64,000 nucleotides of DNA. It comes from Chondrus crispus. Lineage: Eukaryota; Rhodophyta; Florideophyceae; Gigartinales; Gigartinaceae. Position 1 is the stretch's first letter, and each line of letters begins with the position of its first letter. Where the stretch lies: NCBI RefSeq assembly GCF_000350225.1, contig NW_005179157.1:62001-126000 (forward strand), in the 5' to 3' direction. The position numbers were made by a program, and so were the translations under genes. The notes below the pieces were generated by a model that was not told where the DNA came from, did no database searches, and was given only the letters and a program-made list of their open reading frames with translations. This document shows positions 19,745 through 29,600 of the stretch, one piece after another.

Positions 19745-20044
19745 ATGACCCGCCTTGTCGGCGTCCGGGCCGTATGCGACGGCTGTCTATCCGCCGCCGC
19801 CACCGTCTTTTGCGTCAACCATCGTACGGGGGTATGTTTCTCGTGCGACGATGAACAAAACGCCTCCCCGCACACGGCCTCTCACCAGCGCGTCGATCTC
19901 TCCTCCGCCGTTACAGTCTTTCCCTTTTGCGAGCGCTGCGACGATGCTCCGGCAACAGTCTACTGCGAGTCTGAGGGGATCACCTTTTGTGATAAATGTG
20001 ACTGCGTCTCTCATGCCTCGCACACCTCGCCTCCGCACTGCTGA
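19745..20044 (+). CDS. short double B-box zinc finger protein
   Basis: The protein has 99 residues. Two consecutive B-box type zinc fingers fill it: residues about 11-50 (CDGCLSAAATVFC, CFSC, HTASH) and about 61-99 (CERCDDAPATVYC, CDKCD, SHASH). The spacing and the repeated C-x2-C...C-x2-C...H pattern are those of the plant BBX/CONSTANS-like family, which control light-dependent transcription through protein-protein contacts. There is no room for a CCT domain. Either the protein is a B-box-only form, or the frame is only the first exon and splices onward after 20040; the last finger seems to end right at the stop. Single-exon coding is strongly supported. Confidence 0.75.
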   Translation: MTRLVGVRAVCDGCLSAAATVFCVNHRTGVCFSCDDEQNASPHTASHQRVDLSSAVTVFPFCERCDDAPATVYCESEGITFCDKCDCVSHASHTSPPHC

Positions 20045-20235
20045 ACTCCTATTTCGAGCACTCTTCACCATCTACCAGTTGAGTTTCGTGGACTTCCCGA
20101 CAACCGCGCCTCATCTGTCTACCAAGTCTCCTCCTCTCCATCTTTCCCTGCTTCCACACCCACCAAACTATCTCACCTGGATTCTACCAAGAACGGAAAC
20201 GATCGCCAGGCGTGGCGGAGGGCGCTCATGTGCGC

Positions 20236-21040
20236 TCATGTGCGGCGGTCGTCCGCGACGGAGCGGGCGCGCTCCCAAACGGCCAGGGCGGACGCGTAAG
20301 CGTGCAAGTCGGACTCGTACGCGGGTAGGTGGCAGATGAGAGCGTCCAGCTGCGGCAGGGCCCGCGATTGCCGGCGGGGCGCTGCTGCGCGGTGAGTCTC
20401 GAAGCGTCTCCTTCCCCGCTCATCCCCCACCCGCATCCCCTCCCTCTCTCTCCCCTGCACCCACTTCACCACCGCCGGCCCCCCCCAAACCCTCCCCCGG
20501 CGGCGGCCCGGTCCCCGCAGCCTCGCCAACGCGCCGTCTGTGCGCCCGTGATGAGTGCGGCGGTCGTGCGGCACGGCGCCAGGTGCACCCACGTCACGAA
20601 GCTGGTGCGGCTGCCGTCGACCTTATACGGCGTGTCGGTGAGCAAGGGTCATTTGCTGGCGGACTACGTGCTGCGCGGCCGCCCGCGCGACGCCCGTCAC
20701 CGCGGCCGCGCGGATGATGTGCACAGCGGGCTCGGATGTTATGCGCTCGCGCTCGTGATCGCCGAACACGGCGACGAGCCCCAGGCGGGAGACGAGCGCG
20801 GAGGGCGGCAGGTAGCGCAGGTTGTGGGACAGCGTTATCACCAGCAAATGCGGCGAGCTGCGCGTTAGGGACGCCCACTCCGCGCGGCCGTGCGGGCAGG
20901 AGCGCGACGCGGATAAATTGTAGAGTGGAGAGGAGGGCGGAGGTTGTGTGGTAGTTCGGGGGAGGGGCGCAGAGCGCTTGGGGGACGAGGAGGATGAGGA
21001 GGAGGAGGTGTATGTACGCGAGGCGGAGGGCAGTGGACAT
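20236..21040 (-). pseudogene. probable secreted-protein gene with broken or mis-joined frames
   Basis: Minus-strand blocks show strong G/C at third codon positions. They begin with a signal-peptide-like start from the ATG at 21040 (LLLLILLVPQALCA). A conserved-looking core follows at about 20670-20920 (HLLVITLSHNLRYLPPS and VFGDHERERIT), then a third block at 20525-20660 (GSRTSFVTWVHLAPC) and a last block ending at 20236 (LPQLDALICHLPAYESDL). The blocks sit in different frames: one change near 20920, another near 20655, and a G-rich non-coding gap at 20395-20525 that may be an intron. The alternatives are sequencing errors or a decaying gene. I do not recognise the family. Confidence 0.45.
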
Positions 21041-21328
21041 GGCGGCATTGCGGATGAGGAGTCGGGGGAGGAGGGGCGGAGTTCGGCAATGAGCGCGGGG
21101 AGGAGGACGGTGTCGGGTGGGGAGAGACGCTGGGGGGAAGGAGAGGGACGACTTTTAATTTAAGGAAAACCCACCTCGACCAGAACACATCCCTCTCGCA
21201 TCTCCCTCCTCTTCGTCTTCTTCGTCTTTGCCTCCTCGCTCGCCTCCTACCTCCCTCTTCGCCTTCTCCCTCCCTCTTCGCCTCCTCCCTCGCCTCCTCC
21301 CTCCCTCTGCCCCTTCAACCACCCCGCC
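21041..21328 (+). promoter_or_regulatory. bidirectional promoter region with pyrimidine tract
   Basis: This segment separates two divergent starts (21040 minus and 21329 plus). The half next to the plus-strand start is an almost pure C/T tract with repeated CTCCCTC and TTCGTC units, a likely 5' UTR. No TATA box is obvious. Confidence 0.45.
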
Positions 21329-21480
21329 ATGACGGACGCCGTCCCGCGCAAGCAGCGCAACACGCGCCTCACAGGCTACTACGGCCTCTCAACGCCCGCC
21401 GCCACCCCGTCCTCCTCGCACATACATCGCGGCGAGACGGTCGTACGAACGGTCTGCATGGCAGCACCATTCCACTCTAG
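21329..21480 (+). CDS. 5' end of an unrecognised host gene, cut off by mobile DNA
   Basis: The ATG at 21329 is in good context (CCGCCATGA) behind the pyrimidine-rich leader. About 50 residues follow with coding-like composition (MTDAVPRKQRNTRLTGYYGL at the start). From about 21480 the sequence becomes AT-rich and leads into the decayed transposase. The frame stays open to 21661, but the later codons look non-coding. It is probably the first exon or the 5' remnant of a gene disrupted by insertion. The function is unknown. Confidence 0.4.
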
Positions 21481-21716
21481 AACATTAGATAATTTAATGG
21501 GCAGCTCCGCTCTCCGCCAACCTCCGTCACACCAGCCTCGTGGCAACAACTTTCTGTCCTTGCATCAAAAACAATTAACCGACCAACTCTGTTCGGTACT
21601 AATCTCTGTTGAACTATTCTCCTGGCACCACTTTCCATCATTGAGCACAAAAAATAAATGAACAACTCCGCTCGCTGTCAGTTTCCCTCTGACAGAACTA
21701 AAGCGTTATAAAAGCA

Positions 21717-22796
21717 CTAGTTTCTATGATTCACATATGTCGTAAGATCGGGAGGCGGGCAATCAAAGTACCTCGAGATTTGGTTGGGGTAGAGGCAGTT
21801 TCGAAAGTTAGATAACAGAATGGACGCCAGGTATATCATGCCCACGGAGTGTTCGCGAACTTTCATTTTCTGTTTGAAATTGATTACGGAAATTGTAGCT
21901 TCACTTCTTTAAAAATCCATTCCACACTAACCCGCACTGACGACATTGCCTTGTTAAATGCAGACTGGGCAAGAGAGATGTTGAAGCCCTGAAAGGGTGC
22001 AACGATAAACCACCGCTGGTTGTAGCTAGAGTCGCCATATATACAGTACTGCTTTTCTTCCACCAATAACACTCTAGGAAGAATATCGTCCATTTTGCTG
22101 CGTACATATAAAGTCCAGTCATGTTTTCTACCTTCTAATGGACCATACAAGTGCTGTATGAGACCATCCGGTGTGTTCAAAGCTTGATATTTGATACCGT
22201 GCTTGCGCTTATGTCCATTATAAGCGACACGCTGAGACAGACTTCCGTTCGGACGGGCGATCCCTAAAACGGTACCATCTATAAATCCGACGCAATTAGG
22301 AAGGGCTTTTCCCTTGTCCTGAATACGCTGTGCATAAAGCTCTGCTCTTTGGGCAATGAAAAGCTCACTAATGTCCTCCGTCACGAGGTGTTTTCGAGTG
22401 TCAAAAGGTGCTCTATTCCCAAAAAATTTTGGAAAGCTGTGGCGCATGCTTTCCGAAGAGTTCTTCAATGTCTCCCCACCTAGATGGAGCAGCGAGACGC
22501 CGCAAAACGATACAAGTCGCAAGAATGGGAGAGGCACGATATCTATTTCTGGACGTTCTCGTTTGCGTTTCAGGCCAACTCATCACAGAGAGAAGCTGTG
22601 ATATTTGCCGTTTTTGAAATCGGAAATTCTGCAAGCACTCCCGATCCGTAAGGCAATTGAAGTTAAATGAGAAGTCTTGGTGCGAAATGCGTCTAACACG
22701 CCATAAATAGTAGTGATAGTCCTTGGTGGCGCTCGAGAACTTTGCATTCAGAGTAAGATTTGATTTTGTGTCAGAAAGCGCGGAGCCAGGAATCAT
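21717..22796 (-). pseudogene. decayed Harbinger-like DDE transposase
   Basis: The frame opens at an ATG at 22796 and runs to about 22480. It resumes in a second frame to about 21886 and in a third frame to the stop at 21717, so two frameshifts break it. Visible nuclease features are Asp in GFIDGTVLGIARPNG, Asp in GRKHDWTLY, the block YGDSSYNQRWFIVAPF and Glu in SVRVSVEWIFKEV. The tail ends in a leucine-rich helix (MIYLASILLSNFRNCLYP). This matches plant and fungal Harbinger/DDE_Tnp_4 proteins of about 350 residues. Terminal repeats were not found. It is a different subfamily from the copy at 13114. Confidence 0.8.
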
Positions 22797-23149
22797 CTAA
22801 CTTCGGCTGAAGACAGTTCTCAAGGCCACTTGCCAGTGGAGTTGTCGACGTCTGACCAAGGACGTGCAAGGGTCCTTTTGTCTGCGGCGCCCCATCGCGA
22901 ATGGTCAGGGTTACTGAGCTCGCCGCCGTCGCGATCCTGGCACTACTGTACGGTATGTACTAGTACTGCATGACCTTCCCGTCTATTACTCCTGCGAGCG
23001 GAAGTTTTCTATTTGCGCAAACGTTTTCGGAAACTGTATAATCACTTTTCAGAAATAGAATTCAGCAATTGGTATTGCAGAATTTCTGCATTTGTATTCC
23101 TGAATTTCTCGTTTGGGTAAGCTCTGTACTATGTAAAACTTTACCTCTA
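22797..23149. other. spacer before the pogo element
   Basis: Mixed sequence without a gene. At 23050-23100 several ATTCAGCAATT and TTGCAGAATTTCTGC-like units give weak internal symmetry. Confidence 0.4.
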
Positions 23150-25346
23150 CACCTGATCACGGTAATTAGTCGTGATACCCTAATTAGTTTTGGTTCAAAG
23201 TTGGTCCGGTTCGGACTATTTACTGTTCAGGACCCCCAGATTCATGATACCGTACTGTAATCATCTACGCCTCCCTGTTTCACATAGGGGTCCCTGTGTC
23301 ACGGTACGTGGCCATCGGATCATGCAGAGTAAATTTACACATTCCTGGAATTGCTTACTGTGCAATTTTGCCCGTCCATATTTTTTGGTCACATGTTTTG
23401 ATCGCACATTTGGTGATCACCATCAGCCCATACCGACACATCGACCCTTCCTTTCCATTTACCACCGATCCCCTCTCTTTCACCACCGATCTTTCCCCTT
23501 CCCTCAAGTGGTTCACATCCTGAGCACCTCCAGCAACCGCAATGCCAACCCAGGGACCCATTGAACGGTCCTTGGCGGCCGCGATAGCAGCACGACCCCC
23601 AGTGTCCCCGAGCCCCACGCCCGAAACTAATCACTAATCCAGCGCCTTACTGGTCTCCGACACAGCCAATATCGTCTCCTAAGGCTGAAAACGGCAGATT
23701 GTTTCTACAATCAGCCAGCGCAGAACTGTGATTCAATGGATGCTGTCCCAAGCCAATGAAACAAGGCAAAACGGTCTTCCGGCTATGGCCTTGCGGAATT
23801 TCCCTCATATATTCCCGGGCAGCTACAAAACTAACCACAGCAAGGTTTCTTTTTGGTGGAAAAACAGATCCAAGTACATCTGTCTATCTGCTCCCGGGCG
23901 TCGGCTTGGTAATCTGTCATCAACGGGGAGTCAAGGCCGAAAACGGAAGAACAATAAGGCTGTTAATGGACGTAGACGAAAGAGGGAACAGTGGGTGAAA
24001 GATTTATATGTAGCTCTGAAAGGGGAGTTTGATCGGCTGCACTCGATGAATGTAAAGCTCAGTCCGTCCCTCCTAGTCTGTGCCGCAAAAAGCTTGATCC
24101 AAACGGCAGATCCTGACGCTTCTTTTAACCACACCACGCTCGTCAGAGGAGCCCCAATCGCCGAACGAATTACTGTAAGATGGGTCCAGACGTTCATGGC
24201 TGCCCATGACTTGGTCATAAGACGCCAGGCTGGCAACCTTTCCGTAAGTCCCGACAAGCAATTGTTCATAGATAAGAATGTGGCGTACCATCTTGGGACT
24301 CCGAAGCGAGGGTTTATGGCTGGAGACTTAGTTGAAGATTTAGTCGAGAACGCGGATGAAACGCACTTTTTGTTTAATATGGACAACGGGAGAACTATTG
24401 GATTGCGTGGCCAGGAGTCTGTGAAATATGCAGATGTTGTTTCCGGCGATGAAGGGATAACTATGATGGTAAGAGTAACGGGTGGTGTTCATGCAAGGAT
24501 AGAGGCGCCGATGCTAATTTTCCAGAATCCGAACTGCTCTTATCCGATACGAGGTGTACCGGACGATGTTACCGGTGTCTGCTATCGCTCAGGTCGTAAG
24601 GGATGGATGGATGGTCGTGTGTTCGCCGAGTGGCTTGCGGAGCCGAGGGCAATCAGGAGGGACATCTACGGCCGGAATCGGACCCTCTTTGTTGACAACT
24701 GCTCGGGGCACATTGAAACTGAAGCAATGTCTAAATGCCTTCGGGACATCAACACTGTCTTGAGGAAGCTTCCCGCGAACGCCACTGATCTGGTACAACC
24801 TGCGGATTCGTTCGTCATATCTAAACTTAAAGACGCATGGAGGAGCATTTGGGATGCGTATAAAGTGGGTCTAATGGCAAGAGGGGAATGGATGGGGAGT
24901 GGTGAGGGAGCGAGTGGAAAGTTGAAAAATCCTGGCAAAAGATTCTTTTTGCAGATGGCCGCTGAAGCAGTCCTGGATGTCAATGCTCAGCGCGATAAGG
25001 CCGGTCTGACATATGCACGAAAAGCGATGATACGCACTGGGATGTTCTTGAATGTCAACGGGCAGTGGGAGGAGAAGCAACTGTTTTTGCCCCTGCAAGC
25101 GATCATCGCGAAGCATCGCAATCATTTCAACGGTGAGCCAATCGCGTGACAAGTTGTCCTTTCATCAGATTGTCAACTGATCTAGAGTATTTTTGCACTG
25201 GTAAAATAGTCTGGTCCCGATTATTTAAGAATCACACCGTAAATAGTCTAGATTCATAAATAGTCAGGACCGGACTATTCACAGTCACGGCCTCTAAAAC
25301 CCAGGTTCAGAATTAGTCCGGTCCCCACTAATTACCGTGATCAGTG
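23150..25346 (+). mobile_element. apparently whole pogo-type DNA transposon
   Basis: The element is 2197 bp. The left end reads CACCTGATCACGGTAATTAG and the right end, reversed, CACTGATCACGGTAATTAGT, differing by one base of length. TA lies outside both ends (23148-23149 and 25347-25348), the target site of the Tc1/mariner superfamily. Further inside, both ends carry diverged GGTCCGG and GGACTATT units. It holds a single uninterrupted transposase gene, so it could still be active or was until recently. Confidence 0.8.
23740..25149 (+). CDS. pogo-family transposase (DDE_1)
   Basis: It has 469 residues from the ATG at 23740; the frame is open upstream to about 23690 without an ATG. The N-terminus has a basic helix-rich DNA-binding part, with RKRKNNKAVNGRRRKRE as a probable nuclear localisation or DNA-contact stretch. 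The DDE_1 core shows ENADETHFLFNMD, then FVDNCSGHIET and LPANATDLVQPADSFV, the usual three acidic positions of pogo/Tigger nucleases. No stop or frameshift breaks the core. It probably catalyses TA-targeted cut-and-paste of the element that contains it. It is closer in style to oomycete and algal pogo proteins than to the fossil at 15143. Confidence 0.85.
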   Translation: MLSQANETRQNGLPAMALRNFPHIFPGSYKTNHSKVSFWWKNRSKYICLSAPGRRLGNLSSTGSQGRKRKNNKAVNGRRRKREQWVKDLYVALKGEFDRLHSMNVKLSPSLLVCAAKSLIQTADPDASFNHTTLVRGAPIAERITVRWVQTFMAAHDLVIRRQAGNLSVSPDKQLFIDKNVAYHLGTPKRGFMAGDLVEDLVENADETHFLFNMDNGRTIGLRGQESVKYADVVSGDEGITMMVRVTGGVHARIEAPMLIFQNPNCSYPIRGVPDDVTGVCYRSGRKGWMDGRVFAEWLAEPRAIRRDIYGRNRTLFVDNCSGHIETEAMSKCLRDINTVLRKLPANATDLVQPADSFVISKLKDAWRSIWDAYKVGLMARGEWMGSGEGASGKLKNPGKRFFLQMAAEAVLDVNAQRDKAGLTYARKAMIRTGMFLNVNGQWEEKQLFLPLQAIIAKHRNHFNGEPIA

Positions 25347-25857
25347 TACCGGAAAGTCGTTTGGGAGCGTGAGGTGAAGAAAGGGGTAAGTGTGGAAGGA
25401 AAATTCCAAAATAAAAGGAGTGCGTAAGAAAAATTCCCATAATAAATCACGCGGATCAAGGGGCGTACTGTGACCATGGAAGTTGTGAGCACTTGTTCCC
25501 TGGCGCTGCGGCACCGTGTCATATTTCATTGGCTCCCACAGCAGTAGCTTACAGATAGTTTTAGATTCGAGCATTTTACATATTATTGGTCGTGGTCCAC
25601 CGCATAAACTCTTCCCGCCTCTGATAGCCTCAAATATTTACACGGCCACCGACGGTAGAGCTTGGAGGTCGCATTGCATCTGTTATGCTCACACCCGTCC
25701 TATTATTGCCGGGAACTGCTGTCCTATCTTGCACCTCACATTCATTCGTGGACTGTTGGGCTCGAGTCAACCGCTCAAAGAAAACCACTTGACCGCCTTT
25801 ACACCTTCACATCGTCCCTTGATGTCTCTTGAGCATAAAATCTCTTCAGCTTGAAGA
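25347..25857 (+). promoter_or_regulatory. spacer and probable promoter of the PDZ gene
   Basis: The first 90 bp include copy 2 of the dispersed repeat (25381-25437). The rest is non-coding and pyrimidine-leaning towards 25857. No distinct promoter element was identified. Confidence 0.4.
25381..25437 (+). repeat. dispersed repeat, copy 2
   Basis: Similar to 17493-17548 in inverted orientation, sharing GGAAAATTCCAAAAT and TAAGAAAAATTC. Confidence 0.6.
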
Positions 25858-26625
25858 ATGACGCAGCGGTGTCTGCATCCACCCCACCACCAGAACACAT
25901 CTGCCATGGTCGCTTTCGTTGCCCCTTGCTTCGCAGCATCTCAGAATGGTGTGCTTTCGAGAAAGAACACTTGCCTAGTGCGGAAACGGGTCTCCAGGTC
26001 CTTGTGCGTATGTGTGCTAAACGACAATTCCGGCAATGGCGTCAATTTTCCGCCCGCCTCGTCCTGGCGAGATGATGCTTCCGATGTAGAAGTTCGTTCT
26101 ACAGACAAAGAAGCAGATGAAGAGGATAATTTTGAAATTCCAGATCCACAAACGATTCTGCGCGAAGCCAGAATTGTGTCCGTTCCCCTCCCACTGGACG
26201 CGTACCTCGAGGAGTCCGCATCGGGACAGGTCTTTATAGACGAGCTGGTTCCGGATGGCAACTCAGCCAAGACAGGTTTGATTTCGGAAGGGGACGTCAT
26301 TGTAGCCGTGTCCTTGCCTTTTGGGGATTCTATGATCCCTATTTCTAGGACTTCCGGCGTGAAAATGATTCTAGAGCACGTTAGTACCCGAGACGAAGAT
26401 GAAGAGTTTTTTCAACTTGCTCTGATTTCTTCACCTGGAGTTGAAGTATTGAGAGCGCAAATTCAGGAGCTTACACAGCAGGAAATCGAAGCACACAAAC
26501 GTGTACGCGAAGGCATTGATAAGGTCTTCATCGATGAATATCCCGAAGTCAAGAGGGTGAGTGAGGATGAAAACACTGAGGCATTTGATCCGAAATTTTT
26601 GCGCAGGGAGGGGTTCGATATTTGA
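25858..26625 (+). CDS. plastid-targeted PDZ-domain protein
   Basis: It has 255 residues from 25858, or 239 from the second ATG at 25906. The second start gives a cleaner presequence (MVAFVAPCFAASQNGVLSRK), rich in A, S, R and V and poor in acids, as in chloroplast transit peptides. After an acidic linker, residues about 110-195 form a PDZ-like domain (GQVFIDELVPDGNSAKTG, then SEGDVIVAV). The C-terminus is a charged helix. Plant and algal plastids have several such PDZ proteins that act as scaffolds, but no exact partner can be named. Its stop is only 41 bp from that of the convergent gene at 26667. Confidence 0.75.
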   Translation: MTQRCLHPPHHQNTSAMVAFVAPCFAASQNGVLSRKNTCLVRKRVSRSLCVCVLNDNSGNGVNFPPASSWRDDASDVEVRSTDKEADEEDNFEIPDPQTILREARIVSVPLPLDAYLEESASGQVFIDELVPDGNSAKTGLISEGDVIVAVSLPFGDSMIPISRTSGVKMILEHVSTRDEDEEFFQLALISSPGVEVLRAQIQELTQQEIEAHKRVREGIDKVFIDEYPEVKRVSEDENTEAFDPKFLRREGFDI

Positions 26626-26666
26626 TGCCTCAATGACTCTAGTTTATCGTCATCTCGCACCACATT

Positions 26667-29600
26667 CTACTTACTTGTTTCAGCGAAGTCTCGCACGATA
26701 CGCTGGAGCACTTCCTTTCCTCGAAAGAGGTTGATACTCCGAATACGTTCATTTGGCAAGTGCGCGCCGTCGGAGGATTGTCCAAGAGGTATTTGTACAA
26801 GCGGGGCTTGCAAAGTTTTGACCAAATATGAGAACAATGGCATGCTGCCACCCTCACGCACGTATACTGGCTTAATGCCCCACACCGCCCGAACTGCTCG
26901 TTCGGCAATTTGAAACTGGCGGCAGGAAGGGTCACCTAACCACCAATCGCCTTTGTTCACGCACTCTACTTCTACGGCATTTGGTGACCGACGCTTTTCA
27001 ATTTCGGATTGTAGATGAGCTGCCACGGCATTCTCTATCTTTGATGGGTTCTGGTCAGGGACAAACCGAATAGAAATTTTTGCTTCTGCCTTCCGCGGTA
27101 CAACAGAATAGAAGCCGGATGCGTTGCTAGTCTCGATGGATGTTATTGATATCGAGGGGTTCGTCCAGCGGGACTCCAAGATTTCCGTCGCGTTGTCTGA
27201 AGTGAAACGACTGACTCCTGTTCCGCTCCGATATTCCTCTACCGTGAAGTCAGTGTCTTGCAGGAGTTTCTTCTCAGCTGCCGTGGGAGGCCGGACATCA
27301 TCGAAAAAACCAGGAATGCGGACCCCGCCACTTGCGCTAGTCATTGTTCCCAGTACCGCTACAAGGTCTGTCATTGGTTCGAAGATCGCTCCACCATCGA
27401 CGCCTGAGTGTAAGTTCCGAGACGCTCCCGTCACGGAAACGTTGAGCTCGATAAGGCCCCGAAATCCGTACGTGATGCACGGTTTTTCTTCCCCAAGCCA
27501 GTACGAATTCGATGTTAGGACAAGAGATGTGTTCTCAAACCAGTGGAGGTGGGACTTTACACACTCTTTGAAACCTGCATTCGATGTTTCACCTTCTCCT
27601 TGAAGAATGAAGACGAAGTTAGACTTGAGACCCTCTGCACTCTCCTCAAGAAGCTTCTTTATCGCAAAGATCATCGCAATGATAGGACCTTTGTTGTCGG
27701 TTGCTCCTCTTCCATAATAGTATCCATCAATTGCCGTCAATGTCCAAGGATCTGTGCGCCAGTGAGTTGAATCCACTGGCATGACGTCGTAATGCCCATA
27801 AAATGTCACAGTTTTGGCAGATGGATTACTGCTTGCAAATTTCGCAAGCACAATTGGGTTCGACCCGGCAAGCGTACTTTGTCGCGAGATTTGCATTTTC
27901 CCAGAACTATCGGATGAAGGGTTCTTTCCTGGAGTTGTGCTGAAGTACTTCACACTAGCCCCTAAGCCCTCAAGAAATGTTCCAATGTATCGCGCACCTT
28001 GCCAGCAATCCTCCCAGTGCTCTTCTGTACCAGATACAGTTGGAAACGACAGAAAGCGTGCTAGAGTATCCTGAATAAGTCGACGTTCGATTGACTGCGA
28101 AGACAGGATACCTTCGTTACCCGCTCTGTCTCGAGAGTAGCTTGGGTCCAGAAATTTTCCTCTTTCCTCAAGAGAAGACTTACTTGAGCTTGCAGCGCTC
28201 TCCTTTTCCGTTAAAATCGTGGAGAGCAGCTCTTCACGTGTCTTGTCGCACCCAGTGACGGGGGACATTGGTGGAGCCAGTATCATCTCGTTTGTTACAC
28301 CAGGAACCAGAGTCTCCGTCTCGTCCAATTCTTCGTGGACCTCTGATACAAGAAGCTCTGCAGAGGTGGTAGGGTTAACACACAGCCCGCACTGAATCGC
28401 GTCTTTCGAAACTACATGACCCGGACTGATTTCATTTGGAGCTACATCATCGTATCCCTGCTCAGCTGCATCAGAAATGCTCTCTATCTGGTTGAAGCCG
28501 TACTCTCCCGTACTAGTGCGCGAAAGCGAATCCCGTCGGCCAAGGTCTCTTTCAGTCAACAAGATATCCCTGACGTAGATTGTACCCTCATCAGAAGATG
28601 TGAACAGCAGCTTGGAATTGAGACTCACTGCACCTGCCTTGAGAGTGTTATCTCGATACTGGCACAATAATGCAAGAGACTGGGTACACCACACACAAAC
28701 GTGCCCGTCAGCCGACCCAGACACTAGCTTATCACCGAAGCGAGTCAAAAAAACGACTTCGTCCTTGTGCTTTCGGAGGGTGCGCTTGCATATGAAGCCG
28801 TTTTCTCCATCCCAAACCCAGACTTTAACGGAGCAGTCTCTGGACCCCGAAAAAAGCATGACGCCTTGGACTACTTCGTAAGCTGCAAGCGCAAGAATAG
28901 CACCGGCGTGGTCGTCACGTGTCTGGACACATTCCTCGCTGACCATATCCCACACTCGGAGAAGGCCGTCGCCACTGCCTGTACATAAATATCGCCCTTC
29001 CAGACAGGACGTCATTGCAAACACAAATCCGTAATGCGTTGCCTCAGCACCTCTCGAAGGGAAATCATGCGCATCATAAACCCTCGGAATATCGGCAAAA
29101 GATGAGCTTCTATCGGACGAGGTGTCGATGGAAGGTTCCCTTTCGTGTGACGAAGAAGTCTCAACGGAAAATATATCCTCAATGACACAGCGGACTTTCG
29201 CGTCAGATGAACCTGCAAAAATTTTCGTTCCAACTCTTGCTAGCGACATGACATCGCCTTTACCCTCACAGCAAACGACGAACGAGGCCTCGAATCGCCT
29301 ATCTGATGTCATGCGATAGGCTGTGACAGTAGAAGCAGAAGTCGCGCTAATTAAGATGCCTGCCTCAGATATGGTCAACATCGCCAAGACTGGTCTTCTT
29401 CCGGTTCGAAGCACTTCAGACAGCACGCTGTCGTCCATATTCCAAACGTGAATTGTTCCGTCGTCCATGCCGCTGAAAAGAAATGGCTCCATAATGGTGC
29501 AGCATAGCACTGTTCTGTCCGGGATTGTGATTGTGGCACGCACTGTACTCCCAACCGTAAAGGCGCTACTGCTGAGGGAGGGACTGCTGATCTCCTGCCT

